Below are positions 1-8,275 of a stretch of 64,000 nucleotides of DNA, in pieces. The DNA is taken from contig JBIICN010000012.1 in NCBI GenBank assembly GCA_044238845.1, forward strand, positions 25,157 through 89,156, written 5' to 3'. Under the pieces are notes generated by a model that had not been told where the DNA came from, searched no databases, and saw only the letters and a program-made list of their open reading frames with translations. The position numbers were made by a program, and so were the translations under genes. How positions within the stretch are numbered: position 1 is the stretch's first letter; each line of letters opens with the position of its first letter. Origin of the DNA: UBA4416 sp044238845. GTDB lineage: Bacteria > Bacteroidota > Bacteroidia > B-17B0 > Aurantibacillaceae.

Positions 1-1
1 C

Positions 2-502
2 CGTGTGCCAGCGAACGAAGTTACGAATACAGAAAGTGGAGAAATGTTTGTGCATCGAAATATTGCAAATATGGTTGTTCACACTGATTTTAATTTAATG
101 AGCGTTCTAGAATATGCAGTTAATGTTTTGGGCGTTAAGCATATTATTGTATGCGGTCATTATGGATGTGGTGGAGTAAGAGCGGCCATGACCCACAAAA
201 CATATGGTTTAGTAGATAAATGGCTTAGAAACATTAAGGATGTTTACAACAAGCATCGAATAGAATTAGATAGTATTGATAATGAAGATAAACGTGCAGA
301 TAGGCTAACAGAATTAAATGTTATTCAGCAAGTACAGCATTTAGCCGAAACTAAAATTGTACAAAAAGCTTGGCATGAAGGCAAAAGTGTTCAAATTCAT
401 GGATGGGTATATGGATTAAATAGTGGTTTAATTACAGAGTTAAAAGCTGTATATGATGATAAAGGAGATATAGATCCAATTTATAGATATGAATTTAATT
501 AG
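2..502 (+). CDS. Beta-class carbonic anhydrase, 5' end cut by window
   Basis: Reversible hydration of CO2 to bicarbonate in the cytoplasm. The frame is open to the left edge: the first codons read R-V-P-A-N-E, which fits the conserved CxDSRVPxE segment of beta carbonic anhydrases, so the first zinc cysteine and the Asp-Arg dyad lie just outside the window. Visible are the FVHRNIAN segment and the second zinc-binding motif HYGCGG (His and Cys ligands). The remaining length and the C-terminal helices fit the family. The GTG at base 5 is an internal valine codon, not a start. A strong hairpin terminator follows the stop codon. Function is secure; isoform and regulation cannot be read here. Confidence 0.93.
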   Translation, partial: RVPANEVTNTESGEMFVHRNIANMVVHTDFNLMSVLEYAVNVLGVKHIIVCGHYGCGGVRAAMTHKTYGLVDKWLRNIKDVYNKHRIELDSIDNEDKRADRLTELNVIQQVQHLAETKIVQKAWHEGKSVQIHGWVYGLNSGLITELKAVYDDKGDIDPIYRYEFN

Positions 503-524
503 TGATCATAAAATGATGCTAAAG

Positions 525-563
525 TAAAATGCCTTAATTTTTAAATTAAGGCATTTTATTTTT
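525..563. terminator. Intrinsic terminator after carbonic anhydrase
   Basis: A 16-base perfect inverted repeat (TAAAATGCCTTAATTT at 525-540 and its complement at 543-558, loop TT) is followed by a T-rich run. It would stop the carbonic anhydrase transcript. The right arm also contains the stop codon of the LytTR remnant on the opposite strand. Confidence 0.85.
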
Positions 564-731
564 AAAATACTTCATTATTTCTTTTTCATAACTATTTCCA
601 ACAGGAATTTTTTTGTCGCCCAACTGAAGTACTTTATTTCTGAGGCTTTCTACTTTTTTGATTGGAACAATAAATGAACGGTGTACCCTTAAAAACTCAG
701 ATTTAGGTAATTTTTCTAACAGATAGTTAAT
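546..731 (-). pseudogene. C-terminal remnant of a LytTR-type response regulator
   Basis: This minus-strand frame has no start codon of its own and is closed upstream by a TAA at 732-734. It encodes about 61 residues that match the C-terminal half of a LytTR DNA-binding domain: LEKLPKSEFLRVHRSFIVPI, then a segment VESLRNKVLQLGDKKIPVGN, then SYEKEIMKYF. These correspond to the HRSYIVN and KKIPIGRSY signatures of LytTR regulators such as AgrA and LytR. The receiver domain and first half of the DNA-binding domain are missing, so this is a decayed or truncated gene. Too short for automatic gene calls. The family is clear; the former target is unknown. Confidence 0.72.
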
Positions 732-820
732 TTATTATCTCAACAATTAATAAACTTAAAGTTTCGATTTTAAGAAACAAAGGGAATATCTTAGGGAAAT
801 TAAATGTTTTTGTAGGCGAA

Positions 821-1597
821 TTATTTTTTAATTGCTAACTCAATAGAGTTTGTTAACGCTACAAAATCTGAAACTGATAATTGCTCCGCACGTTTATCTA
901 AATATATTGAATCAACTGGTGCATTGCCACTTAGTACTTTAACCGAATTACGAACTGTTTTGCGACGTTGGTTAAACGATGCTTTTACCACTTTAAAAAA
1001 CAATTCTTCATCGCAATTTAGTTTATCAGTTGTATTTCTAGTTAACCGAATAACAGCTGATTTTACTTTTGGAGGTGGGTTAAATACATGTTCGCTAACG
1101 GTAAACAAATATTCTATTTTATAAAAGGCTTGTAGCATCACACTTAATATGCCGTAAGCTTTTGATCCAGGTTTTTCAGCAATTCGCACGGCTACTTCCT
1201 TTTGAAACATACCTACTAATGCAGATACATCAGCTCTGTGTTCCAACACTTTAAACATAATTTGAGTAGAGATATTATATGGAAAATTTCCAATGACTTT
1301 AAAATTTCCTTTACTAGCAAATGGATTTAAATCGGCTTCTAAAAAATCTTGAAAATGTATTTTATGAGCCTGTTGCGGATATTTTTCTTTTAAAAAGTCA
1401 ATGGATTCAATATCGATGTCAAATGCCGTAAAATTGTCTTTTTCAATCATGTATTGAGTTAAAACTCCTGTTCCTGGCCCAATTTCTAAAATAGTTAGGT
1501 CATCTTGAGGCAAAGCGTTAACTATTTTTTGTGCAATATTTAGGTCAGTTAAAAAATGCTGACCTAAATGTTTTTTAGCTTTTACTGGTGATGCCAT
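821..1597 (-). CDS. rsmA: 16S rRNA (adenine(1518)-N6/adenine(1519)-N6)-dimethyltransferase
   Basis: KsgA/RsmA dimethylates two adjacent adenines in the 3' terminal hairpin of 16S rRNA during late 30S assembly, using S-adenosylmethionine. The 258-aa product has the family N-terminus HLGQHFL (10-16), SAM motif I EIGPGTG (38-44) and the catalytic motif IV NFPYNIS (104-110, the NLPYN equivalent). Length is close to the usual 260-275. The ATG at 1597 is supported by a TACTTTTG box exactly four bases upstream, so the mRNA may be leaderless. It stands alone, divergent from the outer-membrane protein gene on its right and next to the LytTR remnant on its left. Confidence 0.96.
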   Translation of the reverse strand: MASPVKAKKHLGQHFLTDLNIAQKIVNALPQDDLTILEIGPGTGVLTQYMIEKDNFTAFDIDIESIDFLKEKYPQQAHKIHFQDFLEADLNPFASKGNFKVIGNFPYNISTQIMFKVLEHRADVSALVGMFQKEVAVRIAEKPGSKAYGILSVMLQAFYKIEYLFTVSEHVFNPPPKVKSAVIRLTRNTTDKLNCDEELFFKVVKASFNQRRKTVRNSVKVLSGNAPVDSIYLDKRAEQLSVSDFVALTNSIELAIKK

Positions 1598-1601
1598 GAG
1601 G

Positions 1602-1609
1602 CAAAAGTA
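1602..1609 (-). promoter_or_regulatory. Bacteroidota -7 box for rsmA
   Basis: TACTTTTG on the minus strand, four bases (CCTC) before the rsmA ATG. It matches the TAnnTTTG -7 consensus of Bacteroidota. No clear -33 TTTG is seen. Confidence 0.5.
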
Positions 1610-1735
1610 AGGAAAAGATTTTTAGTAATGGCATCTTAGAAACTGTATAATTATAGGTATAAAATAGAAGCTATTCTTTTTGAAAATAAAGAGCTATTTA
1701 TTAGATTTACAAAAACACTATTTTTGAATTAAACT

Positions 1736-2479
1736 ATGCGCTTTCTTTTTTTAATCTTTACTTTTTTTTCTTGTGTTATTTTGGCTCAGCAGCCCGAGAT
1801 TAAAAACCCTAAAAAATGGGCAGTTGGCCTTAGTTATTCTCCTGACTTCTGTTACAGAGTATCGTATGAAAAAAGCAGTGCTTCTGCTTTATCTAATATA
1901 GATGAAAAAGGAAAACTTGGTTATACTGCTGGTGCGAATGTTCTTTACCAACTTTTAGATAAAGTAGGAATTGAATTTGGAGTTTTGTATTCAACTAAAG
2001 GACAAAAAAACATTGTCCCTGCTAATTCTTGGCGTGGTACAGCAGTTTATTATGACCCAAGTTTGCCAAATTACAATCAAGTTGGTTCATCAAGTGCAGA
2101 CAGAAAGATGAATTATAGTTATCAGTATTTAGAAATCCCCTTAAAGATTAATGTTCATCTTATTAATAATCGATTAAAATTATTTCCAAGTATAGGTTGT
2201 TCTGCTAATATTTTTATGGGCAAAAAAACAACAACTACTTTTATGTTTGAAGATGGCCATAAGGAAAAGAAAGTATCTCGAGAGTATGAGCGCAAAAATA
2301 TACCTAGTTCTGAATTTGCACTTTTACTTGGAGTTGGTGTGAGCTATGATCTTAACCAAAAATTGTTTTTAAAATTAGAACCAAGTTTTAGAACCTTCAT
2401 CAGACCCTTAGTTGATTCTCCAATCAGTGGAACGTTATATTCTATAGGAGCTAACGCAGGTGTTTATATGAGATTTTAA
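1736..2479 (+). CDS. Outer-membrane beta-barrel protein (PorT-like)
   Basis: A secreted 247-aa protein. Residues 1-18 form a signal peptide (MRFLFLIFTFFSCVILAQ, cleavage after the Ala). The rest is a run of amphipathic strands with alternating aromatic residues (VGLSYSPDFCYRVSY, GIEFGVLYSTKG, YQYLEIPLKINVHL, LKLFPSIGCSANIF) and a final strand ending in MRF, the terminal aromatic expected for BAM-assembled barrels. This is the pattern of the outer_membrane_beta-barrel (PorT/OMP_b-brl) families of Bacteroidota. A TATTTTTG box sits nine bases before the ATG (1719-1726). Substrate and role are unknown. Divergent from rsmA; its stop nearly abuts the oppositely oriented small secreted gene at 2481. 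Confidence 0.75.
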   Translation: MRFLFLIFTFFSCVILAQQPEIKNPKKWAVGLSYSPDFCYRVSYEKSSASALSNIDEKGKLGYTAGANVLYQLLDKVGIEFGVLYSTKGQKNIVPANSWRGTAVYYDPSLPNYNQVGSSSADRKMNYSYQYLEIPLKINVHLINNRLKLFPSIGCSANIFMGKKTTTTFMFEDGHKEKKVSREYERKNIPSSEFALLLGVGVSYDLNQKLFLKLEPSFRTFIRPLVDSPISGTLYSIGANAGVYMRF

Positions 2480-2480
2480 A

Positions 2481-2990
2481 TCATTTCTTATTTAAATTTT
2501 GGTAATCTGTGTCCAAAATTCTTAGTGATTTACGCTTATTGATTCTAATGCGTTTTATAGAAAGTTGTTTTGTGATAAATCCTAATGTAATCAATCCAGC
2601 ACTTACAATAACTGCTGCTTGTTTCACGTAAGGCGTTTCACTATTTATATAGTTATTAAAGGTGTCTAAGCTAACAAACAGCACTCCACCGGTATAAAAA
2701 AAGCCGCTGAATAATCTATATAAATGATTTGCATCTCTTAGTTTAATTGCTTTGATGTCAGATAATCTAATACTTGAGTCATTATCAAAAATTATAAGAC
2801 TATCTTTTAGATTAACCATTTTATTAATTCGGTATTTAAGATCACCTTTTAATTTATATTCTAAATAAGAATTATTATATATCTGAATAGATTTGAAATG
2901 ATTGAATCGTGTCATATCGATTTCTAAAATTTTTTGTGAAAAACTTAAACTCAGCTCTAAACACAAAAATATAGAAACAATATACTTCAT
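2481..2990 (-). CDS. Small secreted or membrane protein of unknown function
   Basis: I do not recognise this 169-aa protein. It starts with a hydrophobic signal-like segment (MKYIVSIFLCLELSLSFSQ) and contains two further hydrophobic stretches near residues 95-105 and 122-142, followed by a basic tail. A stretch of short alternating strands comes first. Its ATG overlaps the stop codon of the upstream DUF4286 gene in a TAATG arrangement (2988-2992), so it is probably translated by coupling as the last gene of the leftward operon. It may be an envelope protein; nothing more specific can be supported. Confidence 0.65.
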   Translation of the reverse strand: MKYIVSIFLCLELSLSFSQKILEIDMTRFNHFKSIQIYNNSYLEYKLKGDLKYRINKMVNLKDSLIIFDNDSSIRLSDIKAIKLRDANHLYRLFSGFFYTGGVLFVSLDTFNNYINSETPYVKQAAVIVSAGLITLGFITKQLSIKRIRINKRKSLRILDTDYQNLNKK

Positions 2991-3289
2991 TAAACTATTT
3001 CCAATACAGTTCTAAAAGCAGCATATTTTCCCTCATAGCGCTTGCTATGTTCGGCTTGTAAACGAGGAGCATGATTTTTTTGATATTCTTCCATTTCTCC
3101 CATGCTTATAAAAGTATATTGTACCGAAAATGTGGCACCTTCATCATCAACATTGAGTACTCTGCAAATTTTATTTTCAATAAAATGTCCAGTGCTTAAC
3201 ACATCTGGTACATGAACAGTTTTCATCCAATTTAACCAATCGTTGGCTAATGATTTTTCTACGCTTACAGTTACGTTATATATATACAT
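2990..3289 (-). CDS. DUF4286 family protein
   Basis: A 99-aa cytoplasmic protein matching DUF4286 by its opening MYIYNVTVSVEKSLANDWLN, the W-x-x-W/HVPDVLSTG segment and the C-terminal E-HS-RYEGKYAAFRTVLE. The family has a ferredoxin-like alpha/beta fold and no established function. In Bacteroidota it is commonly found beside a TPR protein and rsmA, as here. The start is supported by a TAAATTTG box exactly four bases upstream, implying a leaderless transcript or an internal promoter between the TPR gene and this one. The stop overlaps the next start (TAATG). Confidence 0.8.
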   Translation of the reverse strand: MYIYNVTVSVEKSLANDWLNWMKTVHVPDVLSTGHFIENKICRVLNVDDEGATFSVQYTFISMGEMEEYQKNHAPRLQAEHSKRYEGKYAAFRTVLEIV

Positions 3290-3293
3290 AGTT

Positions 3294-3301
3294 CAAATTT
3301 A
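3294..3301 (-). promoter_or_regulatory. Bacteroidota -7 box for the DUF4286 gene
   Basis: TAAATTTG on the minus strand, with AACT as the only spacer before the ATG at 3289. It suggests internal transcription initiation between the TPR gene and DUF4286. Confidence 0.45.
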
Positions 3302-3351
3302 TGATTTTTGAATGTAGAAGTGAGAATTTTATGCCCACTAATTCGTCATTC

Positions 3352-5175
3352 TTAATTAACAATATCTCCTCTTAAATCCCTATAACGTTTTCTTGCATCT
3401 ACCACATAAATACTACCTGGGTATTTTACTAATACATCTTGATATAATTGTTTTGCTTTTTCTTTATCATTTAAATAGCGTTCATAGAGTTCGGCTTCCT
3501 TAAATAAGGCATCGTCTCCGTATAAATCAGCTGGATAAAATTCTAAAATATTTTCATACATTTTAGCCGCATCTGCGTATCGATTTGTACGTTTATAAAT
3601 ATCTGCTTTTTTATAAAAGATGTCATCTCCTAATGTATGCTCGTTATATATGCTATTAATACTATCTAAACGAGCTAATGCTTTATCATATTGGTGTTGT
3701 AATACCAATAAATCAGCTGAAGCAAACATACTAAGTGGTGCATCATTGGTGTCGATTCCGATAGCATCTGTTATTATTAATGATAAGTCTAAGGCATCGT
3801 TTGCTATTGTTTTTGTGGTTGCTCCTTTCAAGACATCACATTGTGCCTTGGCCCATTTAAAATCTGAGGCATAATAGCTTAGTTTGGCGTTTCTAAATTT
3901 GGCATTTTGTCCCACAACTTCATACTTAAAATCTTTTTCTACTTGTGAGTAAAGCAACGAAGCGTCCCAAATATTCCCTACTAATAAATTCATATCTCCT
4001 AAATCTAATTTTAGTTCAGCTAAAATATTTTTATCAAAACTATATTGCGTCGTTACTTCTTCTAAACGTTGAATAGCTTCTTGTGGTGTGTTTAAGTAAT
4101 AGGCTTTTAAATAAGCTGATTTTTTAATAAGTGGAATCGTTAAATTACTAATACCATATTGTTTAATGGCTGTTTCAATATTCGCACTAAGTGTTAATAC
4201 ATCCGCATTATTTGGATTACTTTGATTGGTAATTTGTAAGTATTGAGAGTTTAATTTTTCAATATTTGCTACATCATAATATGGATTATCTTTTCCTTTA
4301 TTGATGACGTATTGATAGCATTTTTCGGCAACGGAATAATTTTCGTTGCTAATACAAAGTTTTGCTAATTCCATTAATCTGGTTCCGTCAGATTTTTCTC
4401 TTTTATCTAATGCTTTATTTTGAACAAAAGAACCTTCAAAATCTTTTTGTTGATTTAGTAGAAAAATTAAAAATTCAGAAAAAATCATTTTATCTGAATT
4501 TTGTTGAATTCGTTTTTGTAGTTCTTGTTTTAAAATAGGATTATTAAGGCCACCATTTTTTTCATCATAACCCAAAGACTGTTGTAAATTGGTTTGCGCA
4601 GTATATAATTCGCTTTCTCTAAATTCAATAGCGTCTAAATATTCATTTACCATGGCTTTTAAATCGCCTTTTTTCTTATAAATTTCAGCTATTTCATAAT
4701 AATACGGATAACTGTCGCGCGTTTCTTTTCTGCCTTTTTTATATACTTCTAAAGCATAATCGTAAAGCTCTTCATCTTCAAAGGCATGAGCTAATACAAA
4801 AACATAATTTTGAAGAGGAATTAACTCCTTAATGGCTTTGTTATATTGTTCTTTTTCTTTAGTAGGATTATCTTGAAGCCTATATAGTTTACCTAGCCAA
4901 ACGTATAATTGAAATGCCGTCTCATTTCTTTTAATTTGTTTCTTTAATACTTTTTCTGCTTTGTTATATTCTTTTATTTCTACTAAACATTTGTAGTAGT
5001 AGGTAAAATATGCATCTGGATTTTTGTCGTATAAATTATCAAAGTAGGAAACTGCTTTTTCATATTGTTTTTGCTCATAAAACTGCATCGCTAGTTTTTC
5101 GTCCATATTTTTTTGAGCCGAAACTGGAGAATGTTTAGCTAATATAAAAAGGCATATCAATAAAAAATGTTTCAA
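3352..5175 (-). CDS. Secreted tetratricopeptide-repeat protein
   Basis: A 607-aa exported protein with signal peptide MKHFLLICLFILAKHSPVSA followed by Q. It is built almost entirely of helical TPR units: for example AMQFYEQKQYEKAVSYFDNL near residue 30, pairs at about 65-210, and a clear C-terminal set with YADAAKMYENILEFYPADLY and KAKQLYQDVLVKYPGSIYVV followed by ARKRY. TPR arrays are protein-protein scaffolds; a periplasmic location is expected. It lies six bases after the lipoprotein gene stop and upstream of DUF4286, as in many Bacteroidota. The YfgM/BamD-like tail (tandem TPR before the end) suggests envelope assembly, but this is inference only. Confidence 0.85.
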   Translation of the reverse strand: MKHFLLICLFILAKHSPVSAQKNMDEKLAMQFYEQKQYEKAVSYFDNLYDKNPDAYFTYYYKCLVEIKEYNKAEKVLKKQIKRNETAFQLYVWLGKLYRLQDNPTKEKEQYNKAIKELIPLQNYVFVLAHAFEDEELYDYALEVYKKGRKETRDSYPYYYEIAEIYKKKGDLKAMVNEYLDAIEFRESELYTAQTNLQQSLGYDEKNGGLNNPILKQELQKRIQQNSDKMIFSEFLIFLLNQQKDFEGSFVQNKALDKREKSDGTRLMELAKLCISNENYSVAEKCYQYVINKGKDNPYYDVANIEKLNSQYLQITNQSNPNNADVLTLSANIETAIKQYGISNLTIPLIKKSAYLKAYYLNTPQEAIQRLEEVTTQYSFDKNILAELKLDLGDMNLLVGNIWDASLLYSQVEKDFKYEVVGQNAKFRNAKLSYYASDFKWAKAQCDVLKGATTKTIANDALDLSLIITDAIGIDTNDAPLSMFASADLLVLQHQYDKALARLDSINSIYNEHTLGDDIFYKKADIYKRTNRYADAAKMYENILEFYPADLYGDDALFKEAELYERYLNDKEKAKQLYQDVLVKYPGSIYVVDARKRYRDLRGDIVN

Positions 5176-5181
5176 AATAGT

Positions 5182-5760
5182 TTAGTGCGGATTTACTGAT
5201 TGTGGTAATACTCCTTCATTTAATTGTTTTACTAGGTTTTCACAAATTGGTAATGATTGATGATATATTTCTAAATGCTTTCTTATATTTTCCGTATTTA
5301 ATTTCAATTCTTCAATTATTTTTTCTGCTTGTTTTTTTTCGTCATTAATAAATGCAATGGCATCTTCATTATCTATACTCCCATTTTTTAAATCATGAGA
5401 TAAAGTTTGTATTTGTGTAATTGATGTATTGGCGTTTTGCAGCCAAGATGACCGCAAGGAAATGTATTCATGTATTCCTTTAGCTACAGAGTTAAAATTT
5501 TGTAAGTTCTCGGCTACCGATTTTGTAACGGTATCTTTTAAGTGTGAGTCAATAAACAATGAATAGGTGTATTGTTTTGAATAAGCTTCCATACATGAAG
5601 CACTATCTACTGTTTTAAAATTATCGACAGATTGTTGTAAAACAACTTTTAGGCTGTCTAATTCTTTCACATGCTTTTCATAGGTATGTGAATTTTTACA
5701 CGAGAAAAAACTCATCAAAGTAATAACTATTGAAATAAACAGTAAAGATTTCATTATCAT
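5182..5760 (-). CDS. Putative lipoprotein with coiled-coil body
   Basis: I do not recognise a named family. The protein opens with MIMKSLLFISIVITLMSFFS followed by C, a type II signal peptide with lipobox-like FFSC, and continues as a charged, helical, probably coiled-coil body (heptad-like stretches such as LDSLKVVLQQSVDNFKTVDS and KKQAEKIIEELKLNTENIRK). Two methionine codons are close (5760 and 5754); a TTG at 5763 is less likely. It is the first gene of the leftward operon with the TPR protein (six-base gap), so the two may act together at the periplasmic face of a membrane. Confidence in lipidation is moderate. Confidence 0.68.
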   Translation of the reverse strand: MIMKSLLFISIVITLMSFFSCKNSHTYEKHVKELDSLKVVLQQSVDNFKTVDSASCMEAYSKQYTYSLFIDSHLKDTVTKSVAENLQNFNSVAKGIHEYISLRSSWLQNANTSITQIQTLSHDLKNGSIDNEDAIAFINDEKKQAEKIIEELKLNTENIRKHLEIYHQSLPICENLVKQLNEGVLPQSVNPH

Positions 5761-5836
5761 CAAATTTAAGTTTTATTACTCAAATAAAATACTCTAGTTT
5801 TATAATAAATCTTAAAATATAAATGCAAGAGGTCTA

Positions 5837-7051
5837 CTAGATTTTGACGATTTTTTTGAGGGTAAATGCAGCAATAATTAAGCTGATGGCCACCAAAACG
5901 GAGCTCATGATAAATGGTGCGCCTGGAAAGTAAATGGATGAGTTTTTTTGTGTAAAGAAATAAAATAACTCTGTCATTAATACTGGGCCAACAATAGCTG
6001 TAACACTAATTAAACTTGTAATGGCACCCTGCATTTCACCTTGTTCATTAGCTGCAACTCGATTTGATATAATCCCTTGAATAGCTGGCATTGCAATGCC
6101 ACCTAATGCAAAAGGCACCATAAAGGCAAACATCATCCAGCCTTGGTTGGCAAATGCAAAGAGTATGTAACCTATCAATGAAAACAGAAAACCTAAATAC
6201 ACAGACTTTTTTTGACCTAATTTTGGAACAATAATACGTATTAACCCGCCTTGCACAATGGCAATCGACAATCCAATAAAAGCTAAGGATGCACCTACCA
6301 TTTTAGTAGACCAATCAAATTTTAAAATCGTATAATAGGTCCAAGTTGATTGAGGAGATTGCCCTGCAATATTTAATAAAAATACGGCTATGATGAGCCA
6401 TATAATTTCTTTGTGGCGTTTTAAGTTAATAAATGTTCCAATTGGATTTGCTCTTTTCCAATCAAAGGCTCTTCTGTTTTCTTGAGATAAAGATTCGGGT
6501 AAAACAAAATAGCCATATAAAGCATTAAGTAATGATAAGCCTGCAGCTATTAAAAAAGGAACTCTTGATCCAAAATCAGCAAATAACCCTCCAATTAATG
6601 GGCCTAAGATAAAACCAATTCCAAAAGCCGCACCCACCATTCCAAAATTTTGCGCCCGTTTTTCAGGTTCGCTAATATCTGCAATGTAGGCAGATGCCGT
6701 TGTGAAACTTGCCCCTGAAATTCCGGCAATAATTCGTCCTACAAATAACCAAAACATGGTAGGAGCAAAGGCTAAAAATATATAGTCAATGCCAAGCCCT
6801 AATAAGGAAATTAAAAGCACAGGCCTTCTTCCGAACCTATCACTTAATCCTCCTAATACACTCGAAAATAAAAATTGCATAATACCATAGGCAAATGCTA
6901 ACCACCCTCCATATTTAGAAGCTTCGCTAATATCTCCTCCTATTAATTCTTGAATTAATTTTGGTGTAACAGGAATAATAATTCCTATTCCTGTACAGTC
7001 AATTAATAGAGTTATGAATATAAATAGTAGAGCGTTTTTTTGATTTTTCAT
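5837..7051 (-). CDS. MFS transporter of the TCR/Tet efflux family
   Basis: A 404-aa inner-membrane protein with twelve hydrophobic segments and the drug:H+ antiporter-1 signature. Motif A between helices 2 and 3 is GGLSDRFGRRPVLLISLLG, and helix 5 carries the G-rich motif C region (GAAFGIGFILGPLIGGLFAD). The sequence order and length match tetracycline-resistance-type exporters (TetA-like); many environmental Bacteroidota carry such genes without proven tetracycline export, so substrate is not assigned. Start ATG at 7051. It lies 27 bases after the stop of the membrane protein at 7079 and could be cotranscribed with it. No resistance claim is made from sequence alone. Confidence 0.88.
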   Translation of the reverse strand: MKNQKNALLFIFITLLIDCTGIGIIIPVTPKLIQELIGGDISEASKYGGWLAFAYGIMQFLFSSVLGGLSDRFGRRPVLLISLLGLGIDYIFLAFAPTMFWLFVGRIIAGISGASFTTASAYIADISEPEKRAQNFGMVGAAFGIGFILGPLIGGLFADFGSRVPFLIAAGLSLLNALYGYFVLPESLSQENRRAFDWKRANPIGTFINLKRHKEIIWLIIAVFLLNIAGQSPQSTWTYYTILKFDWSTKMVGASLAFIGLSIAIVQGGLIRIIVPKLGQKKSVYLGFLFSLIGYILFAFANQGWMMFAFMVPFALGGIAMPAIQGIISNRVAANEQGEMQGAITSLISVTAIVGPVLMTELFYFFTQKNSSIYFPGAPFIMSSVLVAISLIIAAFTLKKIVKI

Positions 7052-7078
7052 GGTGTAAAAATAATTTTAATCATCCTA

Positions 7079-8275
7079 TTAATAAGAGCCTCCCGAGCCT
7101 GCGCCACCGGATTGACCGCCGCCAAAATCAACACCATTTTGTGTTAGTGGAGTGTTTTTTTGCGTTAAGGTTTCTACAATAATTAAAGCTTCGGCATTAG
7201 TCTTTAAAAAACTATCTTCATCTATTTGCTCTTCAAACGTAATACCGTGTTTGGGAGTTTTAAAATATTTGATGGCGAAGTAAGACACTCCAATTAATAC
7301 AATGCCAGCAGCGGTTAAGGCTATTTCGGGATGACCTAAACTAAAATAATATTTAAAGGTAAGGGATGAAGCGGCTAGTAAAACTAGACCCGACCAAAGT
7401 AATGTTTTATCTTTTTGTTTTAATCCAAAATAAATATAGCCTAAAGGCACGTTTGCTGTTAAGATATAAAATATAAATGCCAAAGGAATGTCTTCTCCTA
7501 TTTGTAAATCCATGTTAAAAAATTCTATGCTCGATTCTCTAATCACATAATAATTGCAGGCCATGTAAAATATGATTAACGATAAAAATTCGACTGCCTC
7601 CATACATGATTTCCAATAAAACAACTTAGTTTTGGTTTTAACTTTTTTGATTTGAAAGTATAAAACTGCTGAAAATAACATCATGACAAATGGCATAATG
7701 AGTTTCGCAACATCACCAAACTTCATTATTACTAAAAACAAAATGGTATACACGCAAAAGCTTAATGCCAATGTGGCTATTCGATCGGCATACCTTATAA
7801 CAGCAAATGTAATAAATGGTAATGCTGTAAATAGAAATAACAATGGACTATCAGATGAAATTTCGTCAACTATTAAATAAATGTCGACTGCTAAAAATAT
7901 TAAACCTATGTACAACAGCGCTTCATCAGTGCCCGAATTGTAAATGTTTTTATTTTTAATAAAGTATTCCAAAATAATAAAACAAGCAGATGCATATAAA
8001 AAACAAGTGAATACCCAAAATCCAATATTGTTGTCGCTATTATACATGATAGAAGAAAATAGCAAGCTATAAATACCCAATGACGCTAATACAATGAAAC
8101 AAATGAAAATAAATAACCCAATCTTTACAAACACATTAGACGACTTGTAGGTTGACGAATAATGGTTTAAAATAGTGGCAAACTGTTGATCAGAAATTAA
8201 TTTGTTGGCATGCCAAAAAGCTGCCTTCTTTTTCAGTAAACTATTTTTTACGGTATCTATGTTATAGGCTTGCAT
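7079..8275 (-). CDS. Polytopic membrane protein, DUF2157-associated
   Basis: A 398-aa protein with a cytoplasmic N-terminal helix pair (the segment with LLKKKAAFWHANKLISDQQF resembles the short N-terminal region seen before the membrane part in DUF2157-type proteins), about nine to ten transmembrane helices, a soluble stretch rich in Glu/Asp near 345-370, and a glycine-rich tail GGGQSGGAGSGGSY. Its ATG overlaps the stop of the preceding gene as TAATG, so the two products are probably made in stoichiometric amounts and may form one complex. Function is unknown. The Gly/Ser tail is unusual for an inner-membrane protein. Confidence 0.7.
   Translation of the reverse strand: MQAYNIDTVKNSLLKKKAAFWHANKLISDQQFATILNHYSSTYKSSNVFVKIGLFIFICFIVLASLGIYSLLFSSIMYNSDNNIGFWVFTCFLYASACFIILEYFIKNKNIYNSGTDEALLYIGLIFLAVDIYLIVDEISSDSPLLFLFTALPFITFAVIRYADRIATLALSFCVYTILFLVIMKFGDVAKLIMPFVMMLFSAVLYFQIKKVKTKTKLFYWKSCMEAVEFLSLIIFYMACNYYVIRESSIEFFNMDLQIGEDIPLAFIFYILTANVPLGYIYFGLKQKDKTLLWSGLVLLAASSLTFKYYFSLGHPEIALTAAGIVLIGVSYFAIKYFKTPKHGITFEEQIDEDSFLKTNAEALIIVETLTQKNTPLTQNGVDFGGGQSGGAGSGGSY

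Noticed and set aside
5837..7051. Calling the MFS pump a tetracycline-resistance gene
   Set aside because: The sequence fits the TCR/Tet family broadly, but substrate cannot be deduced and environmental homologues often have other roles.
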